Shown here one piece after another: positions 34,041-44,800 of a DNA stretch of 64,000 nucleotides (the first letter of the stretch is position 1; every line of letters begins with the position of its first letter). A program made the translations under genes and the position numbers. The stretch lies in assembly GCA_941918925.1 (NCBI GenBank), contig OW799234.1:66493543-66557542 (forward strand), written 5' to 3'. Below the pieces are notes generated by a model that searched no databases, was not told where the DNA came from, and was given only the letters and a program-made list of their open reading frames with translations. The stretch is from Phyto melanocephala. Taxonomy: Eukaryota; Arthropoda; Insecta; Diptera; Rhinophoridae.

Positions 34041-34499
34041 ACCCAATAGTTTTTTTTTTACAACAGTTAATAGTATAATATAAAAATTTCAGTGCGCTAC
34101 ATAGGACATAAGCCAATGCTTAACGCTTCTTAATTTAAAACACGTTCTCGTGCCAAAAATATTTGAGTCTCATTTTTATTGAAATGTATTTAGCTTTAGT
34201 TTGCTAAAGTCTTGCCACATATTTCTGATATTCAATATGAGTACTGCGTTTTGTGTTACTTTAAAATTTCATTTTTTTATTTCCAAAAATATTGCTGTGA
34301 GTTTATCTCAATGAAAACTAACTTTAAAAGAGATTATAATAGTTCATTAATATTATAACAATAATAGAGAAAGGTTTTAAATTGAAAGTGTGAATATTTT
34401 TTGTTCAGAAACTGTTCTAATGACTAGTTTATTAATTAAATAGCAGACAAGAAATACAACAAAAAGCAAGATTGAATTGTTCAGAGAGAAAAAAAGAAC
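34041..34499. other. AT-rich stretch
   Basis: Nothing recognised. Confidence 0.4.
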
Positions 34500-35210
34500 A
34501 AGAACGAATTAAAAAAGTAAAATGTTGGACTCGGCTTCCATATCTCTAGATGCGACTTCTTAAAATTCAGATACTGAAGATAAATCACTTGCTAACTGAA
34601 ACAACCGAAAAGAAATCATTATTCTCTAAGCACGTTACTAGCGCATTAGATCGCAATAAAGTTTCTGACAGAAAACTTGTATTTGAAGAAATAAAGCAGT
34701 CTGCTGCTTTTAGAGATCCAATAATTGCTCATTGGGACGAAAAAAAATCTGCATGATATTTTGGGAACTGATAAAGTAAGTAGATCGATTACAATTTTTA
34801 GTATCAGCAAATGGTAATGAGAAGTTTCAAAACATGCAAGTAGTATGGGCGCAAACGCTTTTAAAGCAATTTATAATTCCTGAATGGGGTTTGCAGAACA
34901 AATTAGTTGGAATATGTTTTAACACTACATCGGTTTATACTGGATTAAAAAGTAAAGCTTGTGTAGTTCTGGAGCAAAAAGCTGGTAAATAATTCTTATG
35001 ACTAGCATGTAGGCACCACATTTTAGAAATCGTTCTGAGTAAAGTTTTTATTCCTTGCTTCGGACCGCCCAGTTCTCCAGATATTTCCTTATTTAAAATA
35101 TTCAAAACATGGGCATCTATACGTAGAGAAAATTATAAACCAGAGAAGTTGCAGACAGGGAACTTTTTAAACTTACAGCGTTGGCCTAAATTATGATTTG
35201 ACTTATTAAA
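34500..35210 (+). pseudogene. Transposon-derived coding relic of unassigned family
   Basis: Translated with shifts: SDRKLVFEEIKQSAAFRDPI, IAHWDEK, VSANGNEKF, FIIPEWGLQNKLVGICFNTT, SVYTGLKSKACVVLEQKAGK, and ACRHHILEIVLSKVFIPCFG. GICF(D/N)TT followed by CRHHILE suggests an RNase H-like transposase core, but I cannot name the superfamily. Together with the relic at 28.6 kb (GSGTSNDGNT / HKVLIHG) it could derive from the same kind of repetitive gene. Confidence 0.45.
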
Positions 35211-35544
35211 ACAAACATGAGAAAATTTAAGTCCCTTCAGATCCTTAAGGACAATTTGTTTACAGAAAGAAAAGCGTCTAGGCATAAGAATCGATTTGCT
35301 CGTTTTAAGGACAATGATGACGAAATAGGACCATTACAAATTCATTTATTTTTTGCCAAATATTTAACGGCATGTAGTGATTCTTCTTCTGTATCTACCA
35401 ATCGTCTCTACGTGCTTGTCAGTGTTCCTCTTCTCCGCTGTCCTGCGGTTTCCAGACAAGACGTGTGCTTGTAATATCATCATTTGTATAACTAATTCAC
35501 ATGGATTTGCTGCATCGGATTTTCAAGTACATTCGTTGCTGCCA
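35211..35544 (+). other. Open frame of uncertain origin
   Basis: An 85-codon frame (35217-35474) starts MRKFKSLQILKDNLFTERKA and may be the decayed continuation of the relic just upstream. No domain recognised. Confidence 0.3.
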
Positions 35545-35900
35545 TGTAGACAACGTTGTTAATCGTATTCGGGCATGAAAATACACAATATTTTTCGAAG
35601 ACAACGATCGATGAATACTTGAGGTGCTTTCAGCTTTTTTTTTGCGGAATTCCACGTTTTGCGACCATAAAGTACCACAGACTTCATGCCGGAATCAAAT
35701 GTTTTATTTTTTGTATTTCGTGAGATAAATGTAAATAAATACAGCATTTGATGTCTTCAGTAGTTCCACCTTTGGTTGTTACTCACTTCCAAAATCTATC
35801 GATTGGGGTATCATCTATTGTAATGGATTCCGGTGCATATTTCTTGACAACGCTCAGCAAATAGATTTTCTAGCAGTCGTATGATTTTCTGCAATGCAAG
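35545..35900 (-). pseudogene. RTE/CR1-like reverse transcriptase C-terminal relic
   Basis: Minus strand: TTKGGTTEDIK, then MKSVVLYGRKTWNSAKKKL and VFIDRCLRKILCIFMP. This is the region after the RT fingers that in intact elements reads KSVLLYG-E-TW followed by INRCLRRIL. Frames are shifted between blocks. No 3' tail or target duplication was located. Confidence 0.6.
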
Positions 35901-36355
35901 GGAGTTTCTAGCGATTTTTAAGATTATGTGTGACTTATAATAGTGTCGCATGCTTTCTCAAAATCTAAAAAGTATAACTAAAGAGGTTCTACTTCAGGAT
36001 CCATGAACCTTAAGTAATAAGACAGTTTATTTACCCCTTTCTGGGGGTTACGATTTAATGAGTTTTAATGTTTACAATTTACTACGAACGAATAGAAAAA
36101 TATTGACAAATACTCGGTATTCAGCTCCTTTGTTCTCTCGGATGAGGGTGACGGAACGTGTCGGGTTCTAATTCGGGATCGGGTGATAAATCGCCAGTTA
36201 CACAATTTCTTACAATATTTACAACAATTAGTTTTACTTAAAAATAGTTACAAGATTTTCAAAAACTAAAAAAAATGATCTAATGTGCCCTTTTTGCTAA
36301 ATGGTTAGTATATTTCTACATGCTATGGTTCTAGATCTACTGCAGCTACAAATTG
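35901..36355. other. Intergenic stretch
   Basis: May include further decayed RTE sequence (around 35940-36010). Otherwise nothing recognised. Confidence 0.35.
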
Positions 36356-36600
36356 TAGCTGCCAGATAAAGTCAAAATCGTCAAATGGTTTACTCAAATA
36401 GTCATAAAAACGTCAAAATAAAGAAACGCATTTTTCAAAACAAAACATTTTTATTTAATGGATAACATAACAAACTTTTTAAATCTAGAGAGATGAATGG
36501 TTTTATTAGACCCTCTTAAGTTAAGAACATGACAATAAATATAATATAATTTAAAATTCATTTCGAAAAATAAATATTAATATATTTAAGTATGTATATA

Positions 36601-37461
36601 AAGGGTGTTTTTTTAAGCCCGATAGAACTTGAAATTGTAAAAAATAACACAAAAAATTAAATTGTAATCAAATTTTTTTTTTATTCGAAAGATCAATACG
36701 TGACATTAACATTTGAAAATGATTTCGGGCATATGGGCACCGCGGCTGTTCTTGACGAAGCGCATTCTGGACGTCCAATTTTGGGCCACTTTTTCGAGCA
36801 CTGCTGGCCGTATGTCACGAATAACACGAACAATGCTGGCCTCCAAGGCGTCAATTGTTGCTGGTTTATCAGCATAAACCAGTGACTTCACGTAGCCCCA
36901 CAGGAAATAATCGAGAGGTGTCAAATCGCACGACCTTGGAGGCCAATTGACAGGTCCATTTCTCGAAATCAACTTATCGCCAAATTTTGATTTCAATAAG
37001 TCGATGGTTGCGTTCGCCGTATGGCACGTAGCGCCATCCTGTTGAAACCACATCTCCTCCGGATCAATGTCATCCATATTTTCAAACAAAAAATCATTGA
37101 TCATGGTGCGGTAACGACTCCATTGACCGTAACGCGAGCTCCGGCCTCATTTTTGAAGAAATAAGATCCGATGATGCCACCAGCGTGAAAACCGCACCAA
37201 ACGTTGCATTTTTCTGGATGTAATGGAGTCTGTAGGGTCTCTTGTGGATTGGTTTCGCTCCATATGCGGCAATTTTGCTTATTAACAAACCCGTTAAGCC
37301 AAAAATGCGCCTCATCGCTGAACACAATTTTGCGATAAAACAACGGACGTCCAGAATGCGTCCAGAATCTTTCAAATAAAAAAAAAAATTTTGATTACAA
37401 TTTAATTTTTTGTGTTATTTTTTACAATTTCAAGTTCTATCGGGCTTAAAAAAACACCCTT
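36601..37461 (-). mobile_element. DD41D foldback derivative, copy 2
   Basis: Same element as 31072-31994, TA at 36599-36600 and 37462-37463. The left arm is full length; the right arm lacks about 60 bp (junction near 37361, where GAATGCG is followed by TCCAGAATCTTTC), so the arms are now asymmetric. The transposase core is retained in two frames. Confidence 0.9.
36706..37343 (-). pseudogene. DD41D transposase, N-terminally truncated and frameshifted (copy 2)
   Basis: Core blocks as in copy 1: MFYRKIVFSDEAHFWLNGFV (from 37343), WCGFHAGGIIGSYFF, then a short deletion near 37117 shifts the frame, and MINDFLFENMDDIDPEEMWF to CDLTPLDYFLWGYVK follows. It lacks the helix-turn-helix region and is not functional. 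Confidence 0.85.
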
Positions 37462-38241
37462 TATAAATACAAAAAATAATAAGTAATAAATTGGCTGCAT
37501 CTTTTTGGACTATTTGACAAATAATTATAATCATTTATTGCTAAAGTTTCTACCGATTAGGGTAGCTTTAGACAAGCGTAAGAGGAGCACAACGCCAAAA
37601 TAAACTTATTTCTGGATCTGCAAACCAGTCTTTCTTAATTTTCCTCTTGTTGGTTACCTGTGAAAAACACCATTGAAATTTCATTTTAGCTACTACAAAG
37701 TTTTGTATAAAAATTGGTTGAAATTTCTACTAACAGAGGAAGAGCTTCTACAATTATCATCATCTATTGAAAATAGAATGTTTGATTTTTAAGGTTTAAT
37801 TGTATAATTAAAAAGAACTTACCATTTTTTTTAAAGTATTTAAGCATATTAATTTGTCCATTTTTTTTAAAAATAAATTTACTTAAAAAATTAAAATTGT
37901 TATAAACGCGTTTTCAAATTTATGTTTGTTCGTGTTTGTAGGTATCAGTTGATTAAATGTGGCATATATTATGTTAAAAATGTACAAAGTGAAAAAATTA
38001 TCCACACAAACACATTAAATAATGATAGATTTATCTCTTTCACTCTGTTTTATTATTAATAACATAAAAACCGTTACAAATTATTTTTATTTAGTTTAAG
38101 GTTGATATAAAAAAAGGTAATGAAAAATGTTGCAAACTTGAATTCTTGAAAATCGCCAAAAACAAAACATAAATCGTCAACATGTAATTTTTAGCACGTA
38201 AAATCGTCAAAATGACAATAAATCGTCAAATCTGGCAGCTA

Positions 38242-39078
38242 TGGCTACAATACGGAACCGACAGCCGAAGCCGCTGTGGGATAACAGTCGAGACCGCTGT
38301 AAATACGGGCATGTATTAGTCTCACAACACTTAGCCCAGCTTAATATTAATTGGTTTTACATTAAGTAAATCCGATCGATCTCCGAGTCTTAGCGGGCGT
38401 ATACAAACCAAATGAGAATTATAATTTACTTAGGGCACTTTACTAACATAATCAACTAAAACGGTAAGTAACATACAAATGTATGTGTATTGTAAAGTGT
38501 ACACGATATTGAAATTTGAATGTGGCCGTTACACTATGTTTAAAGGTCAGTATGAACGTTGAATTATTTCCACGTTATAATGTCATTCGACGGACTGTTG
38601 TATTACTTCGAGCAAAGTGGTTAATACAGCATCGCCGCGCTATAAAGCCGTCATGCTCGTTTCTCATACTTAGTGTAATATAATAGAGTGTACGACTACT
38701 CTTTGACCAGCACAGGGATAGGTTGTCTTTTTTTGGAAATAGAAGATGTTGAGATGGCCGGGATTCGCAAGCCCAAAAGCTCGATATGATTTGGTGTAAT
38801 AGTGCGGCACTTGCCATCTAATCTGCTTTTAACAACTCAAGAGATACATATGTAGTCGGGACTGGGGGATTCGTTGGATTTTAAACTTGCAAATCCGAGT
38901 GGTACTTCCGGAACGCTAGGGCATTTCAAAAAGTATAACCTCCATATTTTTGCTGAGGATTGGATAGAAGCGGTGATTTGGTTGTTATAATTTTTCTCCC
39001 ATATCTTCATTTGTCATTTCACTGTTACTCTTTATTCGCAAGTTGCTGCGCTGATCAGCAAAGATCGCTGCTGCTTTA
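38242..39078. other. Intergenic stretch with less AT-rich composition
   Basis: Moderate GC compared with neighbours suggests old transposon coding sequence, but no frame or motif could be identified on either strand. Confidence 0.35.
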
Positions 39079-39792
39079 TGCTAGGCCACAATTGAGACGA
39101 ACGACGAATTTTTCGTCGCGAATATTCGTCATCAAAAATAAAACACATTTGTGTATATGAGAATGCATACAATTGTGGCGTCAGTCGAAGTTCGCTATAC
39201 GCGGCGAACTCTGTATTAGATTTATTTCTATTTCTTACGCCGGCGAACGACGAACAAATTAATACAAGGTGACCATTTTTTATTAAATTTTGGTTTACTA
39301 AACTTTTTAAGAAAATAATTTAGTTTTTACTTTAATAATTGTTTTATTTTTTATTTTAAAACATTTAAAATAAGTATAAAAAGGTTAAGTACAAAAATTT
39401 GTTTTTATTTGTGTTTTTGCAAATGTTTTAGTTTATTAAGTGATCTTTTTTTCATATGGTCACACTATTAGCTGTTATACACAAACAAAATTTTTATTAT
39501 TGTTTAATGCACCAACCCACGACATTCTTTGCAAACGTTTGCTTATACGTAAACAAGTTTTTATTATTACAGAAATTATATATATTGTTTTGTTGAGTTT
39601 CACAAAAAATTAAATTCTTAGATTATTTTTGTTTTTTCTTTGCACAAACACTAAACAATTTTATCAACTATAAAAGATGTTACTTTTTCGTCGTTGTTGT
39701 GCTTCACACGACGAATTTGCACAACGAATTTTTACCGAAGAGTTCGTCGTGTTTGACGAAATTCGTCGTTCGTCCCAATTGTGCGCCGAGCA
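39079..39792. mobile_element. MITE with TTA duplication and ACGACGAA-rich ends
   Basis: Inverted ends TGCTAGGCCACAATTG / TGCTCGGCGCACAATTG continue into (G)ACGAACGACGAATTT on both sides. TTA flanks at 39076-39078 and 39793-39795. CGACGAA units repeat inside both ends. No coding sequence. TWA duplication suggests Harbinger. Confidence 0.75.
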
Positions 39793-40011
39793 TTAAGTGT
39801 CATGTCTTAGCAATAATCAGTCCGTTTTTTGCTTCTGTTCGGATATTTATGAGCATCAAAGTGTTTCTGATTATCAATACACCTTTGCCCAAATTTTAGA
39901 AAAAGTTAAAAATGCTGATAGTTTTATTAAAACTTCTGATAAATTAAATAAATAAATAACAGACAGTTTTTAATTTAATATCAACCAAGGCAAGGCATAT
40001 CCATAAGGTAT

Positions 40012-40228
40012 ATGCAACGGCGAATTAATACAACAAAGCAACTTTTCATGGGATGTTTTATGTCAAGGCCAATTCGTATATCAGGGATGGAAAAGCTGTT
40101 TTTACATATTAAATATAATAAAATTTCATTTAAAAAAAGATATAAATTTTTTAAACATATTATTAATGACGCAAAAGCAACAAATATACATAAATTTAGC
40201 ACATTTATTATCAAAAAAGTACACGTAA
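40012..40228 (+). CDS. Possible exon of an unknown gene (weak)
   Basis: A frame of about 72 codons, MQRRINTTKQLFMGCFMSRP..., rich in Lys and Ile, is followed by a good donor (GTAAGT at 40229). The basic composition could suit a ribosomal-type or mitochondrial protein but I recognise no family. No partner exon was found before the DINE copy B3. It may be chance in AT-rich DNA. Confidence 0.2.
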
Positions 40229-40366
40229 GTTAATTGTTTAATACAGAATTTAAAATCACATTTCCCTTCCCTGCATTAATAAGGCAAATTCAACCAATTT
40301 TGACAAAAAGTTTATAGTCTATTGTCTTTGAAATAACGCATTTGTAAGAACATTTTTTGATATTTT

Positions 40367-41556
40367 TATACCCGCCACCAAAAAAATGGTGGGGGTATAT
40401 TAATTTTCTCATTCCGTTTGTAACACATCGAAATATTCATTTTAGACCCCATAAAGTATAAGTAAGAAAATCTTAGTCCTCGTTTAATTTTATTGCGATC
40501 TAGCTATGTCCGTCCGTCTGTCGAAAGCACAATAGAGGTAGGACAAAAAATACACAAGATTTGTTTGGTATTGAAATAGGAATATTAGGAGTGCAAGAGT
40601 AGGTCAAAAAACCATGTCCTTCCAACATCGAATAAAATGCAAATGTGTCTAAAGGCATAACGTAGAGCCATGAAATTTCGAATGTGTATTATATGATTAC
40701 AAAAATTTTTTTTCTCTAAAAATTGCTTAAATCTATGAGTTAGGAATGGAGTTTTAGATCGAAATTTACCAAAAATTCATACCGCACAGTGTGTTTTCGG
40801 TATATACAAAATTTAAAACCTAATAAAACTGACAAAATTAAATGTATGATTCTGAAATTTTGCAAACATTGCTTTTTAGTCAAAAGCTTTGTACTAACGG
40901 AAAATAAATGTGGCACGCCCACTTTAACGCCCTCCCATATAACGCTTCCCCTCAAATTCGTATAATTTCTCTATGAATAAAGATTTTGGAAGAAAAAAGG
41001 ACTCTATATTGAAATATTTGAGTTGAATTTATTAGCAGAAACTACTTTGGCACGCCTTCCATAACGCCCACTTTTCACGTAATCTACTGTTTATGAAATT
41101 TAAAAGCTCATAAATGCGACAAAATTAGAGGTATGACGATGAAATTTGCTACATATATCCTTCTAGTCAATATCATTGTTAATCCTAAAAATTTAGGTGA
41201 CACGTCCACTTTAACGCCTACCTCCCATATAACGCTTTACCTTAAATTAATATAATTTCTATATGGACGAAGTTTTTCAAAGAATAAAGAACTATTTTGA
41301 AATATCTGAGTTGTATGTATTAGCAGAAACTATATTGACACGCCTACTTTCATTGCAATACTAAATTTACGAAAATATTTTAAAAGCATATCTAAGTTAT
41401 ACAAAGAAAGTGATACATATTTTAGTATAATGAGATTATTCCATAGCGATGACTGTTAATAACAAAATAATAAATTTTGTGGTATAAAAGTACACAAAAT
41501 GGGTGGTGGGTATCAAAAATTCGGAACAGCCGAATTTAGTGCTCTTCCTTTTTTGT
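40367..41556 (+). mobile_element. DINE-like element, family B, copy B3 (full length)
   Basis: Starts TATACCCGCCACC with its inverted copy, ends GGTGGTGGGTATC, hairpin TTCGGAACAGCCGAA and GCTCTTCC. At 1,190 bp with no insertion it is the reference for family B. It contains two CACGCCCAC/CTATGAATAAAG blocks. It lies about 300 bp upstream of the zinc-finger gene start. Confidence 0.85.
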
Positions 41557-41852
41557 TTTCTGATTGGTGAAGGTTTGTAAATCAGTTAAGTGCTTCTCGA
41601 ATATAAAATGGCGAACATAGAAAAACTTTTATTTAAATATGAATTTCTATAGATTTTTAATTTCGTGCTCGTCTTTAAGGATAAAATTGAAATTAAAATA
41701 AAGAGAACTTTAAAAAAAAAATGTTGGTTTTATATTCCTAGTAAATTAGTAATAATATTTAGAAATTTAAGGAAACAAAACAAACAAAAAAAGCGTTTTA
41801 TTTTGTATTGTTACAGAAGATACCTGAGAAAATAGCAAACATTTTTGCTCCA

Positions 41853-44800
41853 ATGAATTTTAAACAATTTGTGAATTTATGTTCCGACGAAGAAGATGAT
41901 GAAATTCAAGAAGATAATAAAATAACCACTAAAGTAAATAATAATAATAATACCAACACAACAACAAATAAACAAAATGTTTTAGACGGGAGGCGTTGTA
42001 ATTTAACGGAAAATAATGCGAAACTAAAGAAAAGTAAGGGAAAACAAATATAAATCAGCGGCTCTGTTTAATAAATCGAGTTCTTTTTCAACAATTAAAT
42101 AACTGGCTTTGAGGAGTTTAAAAACAAAAATAAAACAATGTGTGCTTTATACAAAAAAAAAATCCAATTGTACTCGGACTCGGTTTATAGAACAGGGCCA
42201 CCTTTTATGATCATTCAGCTTTACAAATTCTTTTTCCTTTATCTTATGCAGATGCTGATAGTGATGATGATGATTTGGAAATTGTTAGTATACATTATTT
42301 AAAAGATTCTGAGAAGAAAACAGAATTGGATAAGCCTGATTTAAATGCAAATAAAGTGGCCATAAAACAGGATATAGATTACGATGACTTATCCACAGAG
42401 ATTTTCAATAAAATTGATAAACTCGTTGAAGATGACTTGAAAATGAAGAATACGGTGCACGAACCCGTTAACTATATGTATCAGGAAAAAGATTTTAGTG
42501 AATTATCTCACGATAAGAGTAGATCAGACGAAGACATTTACCAAAGGCGCACAACCACTGATGAATTACTATTTAAAAGGCGTTCTGACTTTAAAGAGGA
42601 AACACAGAAAAGTGAAATAGACAACATTATAGACGCAATGAAAGATGATGAAGTTGAAGTGCATATTTTTGAACACAGCAAAGAAGGTCAAAAATACACT
42701 AATCGACCCATAGAAATTATTTCGTTGGACTCATGCAGCGATGATGATGTTCCTTCTAGCTCTAAGACAGCAGCTTTGAAAAATAGCTGTAATAATGTAA
42801 ATGATGCTACGACGAATAGCAAGAACGTTACTGTAGAAGAGAATGAACAAAAAAATGTAAAGAATAGCAATGGTGGTAATAAAAAAGTTGACGAATTGTG
42901 TGAGTCTATTGACTCGGTTTTTTTAGACATGGATGAGATTATGGATGAATTGATTGATACCAAAGAAAAAACGAAAGTTAACACAATTAATAATGAAAAA
43001 TTGCCAGAGAAGAAAATAGTTTCAGAATGTATCAGTGACAACAACAAGGAAAAGACAATTCAACCAACGGTGGCAAACAGTTCCGAACGCAATGTTACTT
43101 TAAGCGAAGAACAAATACTCAAACTACTTGATGGCATTACAACTCAATCTGATTTTGAATTGGATACGTTTTATGCAGCTTTGGATTGCGTTAAGCAGAT
43201 GAACATTACTACACACCAAGGAAATCCAATGGAGAATAATACATCAGTACCACCTCCACCTCCACCAATTGTGAACAATTTTTCTACTCCGCCTATCCAA
43301 TTCCTGCAGCAACAGCAACAAAATAAATCATCCGCCTATCCCCTTACACAACCAACCCATATTGGCTATCTTCCCCAACAGCCGCCGCAACAAATAGCTC
43401 CAAATTTAACACCACATTATCCTCAAAACATAGACTTGGTTCATGCATCAAACAGTGCACCACCTCCACAAATTCCTAGGCCTAAAATTAACGTCAATGA
43501 TCCCCGTATTAAGAAGCATCTGCAAGCCATACAAAACTCGCCCTTATTTTCCCATTTTGAATTGAACTCTGAAACTGCAGCCAGTATTATGCAAATATGT
43601 CAAAATCAAGCCCAACAGCTAAAAAAACCAAATTGTCAAACATTAGTTAGAGAACCCTCAAAAAGTGATCTTAATTTGAATACTGCTGCAAAACCTAATT
43701 GCATTACTTACGGCGATTACAAACGCTGGAAACAGGAAAAAAACTTGGAAACGGAAAGAAAAAGAGAAGAGGAGCAGAAACTTTTAAACAAAAATAAGCA
43801 AGATATACGTTCTAAGCTATTGTCGACATTAAATCCCTGTAGAGAACAGTTAACTACCTTGTGGAACCAACAAAAGAACTCACACAGCAACCACAAAGAT
43901 AATAATACACAAAAGCCCTTGACAACAAAAGAAAATGATCGTGTGGTGGCAAATGATGGTGAAGAAAATTCAAGTTATAATGGCACTTGCAATAAAAAGC
44001 CGCAGTCAAGGCAATCGAAAATTACTAAGGAAGCCCAAATAAAGGAAAATAAAACCAGTAGCAATGTAGAGCAAAAGCTAAATCGTGTTTATAATGAATT
44101 AAAGTGTACAGTTAAAGGATTTGATTGTCTTAACGACTACATATCCACTGTTGGCGAGGATTCTTCAGAAAGATCAAATGGTTTCAATATAAGTGCTGTG
44201 GGAGAAGCTGCATCAACGCCTGCCCCTATAGGACTTAGGCGTAGATCCAGTATATATGCTCTGTCGGCCATATCAGAACAATTAGCCCAACAATCTTCCG
44301 ATTGCTCAGATAATGATTTGAACCAAAGTAAAAAACGAAATAAATCTAAGCGACGTTTAACCGAAACCTCTGTGGTAAATGTGTCGAAAGGCACAACATG
44401 CTCCATTCCAAAACGTAAAAAAACTATTGATGAGATTCTTCAGCGACCCAAAAGAAGATCAACTGCTTTACGCATGCTTGACGATGATGCGTCAACAACG
44501 TCCTCAACGGATTCCCCACTTTCCGGTGATGACTTATCACATAAATATTCTAGAAAAGACTTCTTCGGTATCAAAGAACCAATAATAAAATTGCATCGAA
44601 TATCTCCAGAGTTTATCCGAAAACACACAAAAAGGCGAGAAGATGACGACGGAGAAGAAACAGACTTTTTTACTCCAAGATTAAGAAAAAGCTGTGAAAA
44701 AATCCCAATTACTGTGGAACCTGCACAAAAAGCAAACAAATTAAAAAGATACAACAATGATTGCCAAATGACCGAACGCAATACCGTTCTATGTGTTCTG

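Larger units (their letters stand above)
36356..38241. mobile_element. Unassigned DNA transposon with CGTCAAA repeats
   Basis: Ends TAGCTGCCAGAT at both sides in inverted orientation (36356 and 38241). Inside both ends the motif AATCGTCAAA or its complement occurs several times (36383-36415; 38150-38230), a subterminal repeat pattern. The DD41D copy 2 is nested at 36601-37461; no transposase of its own is visible. Superfamily unknown. Confidence 0.5.
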
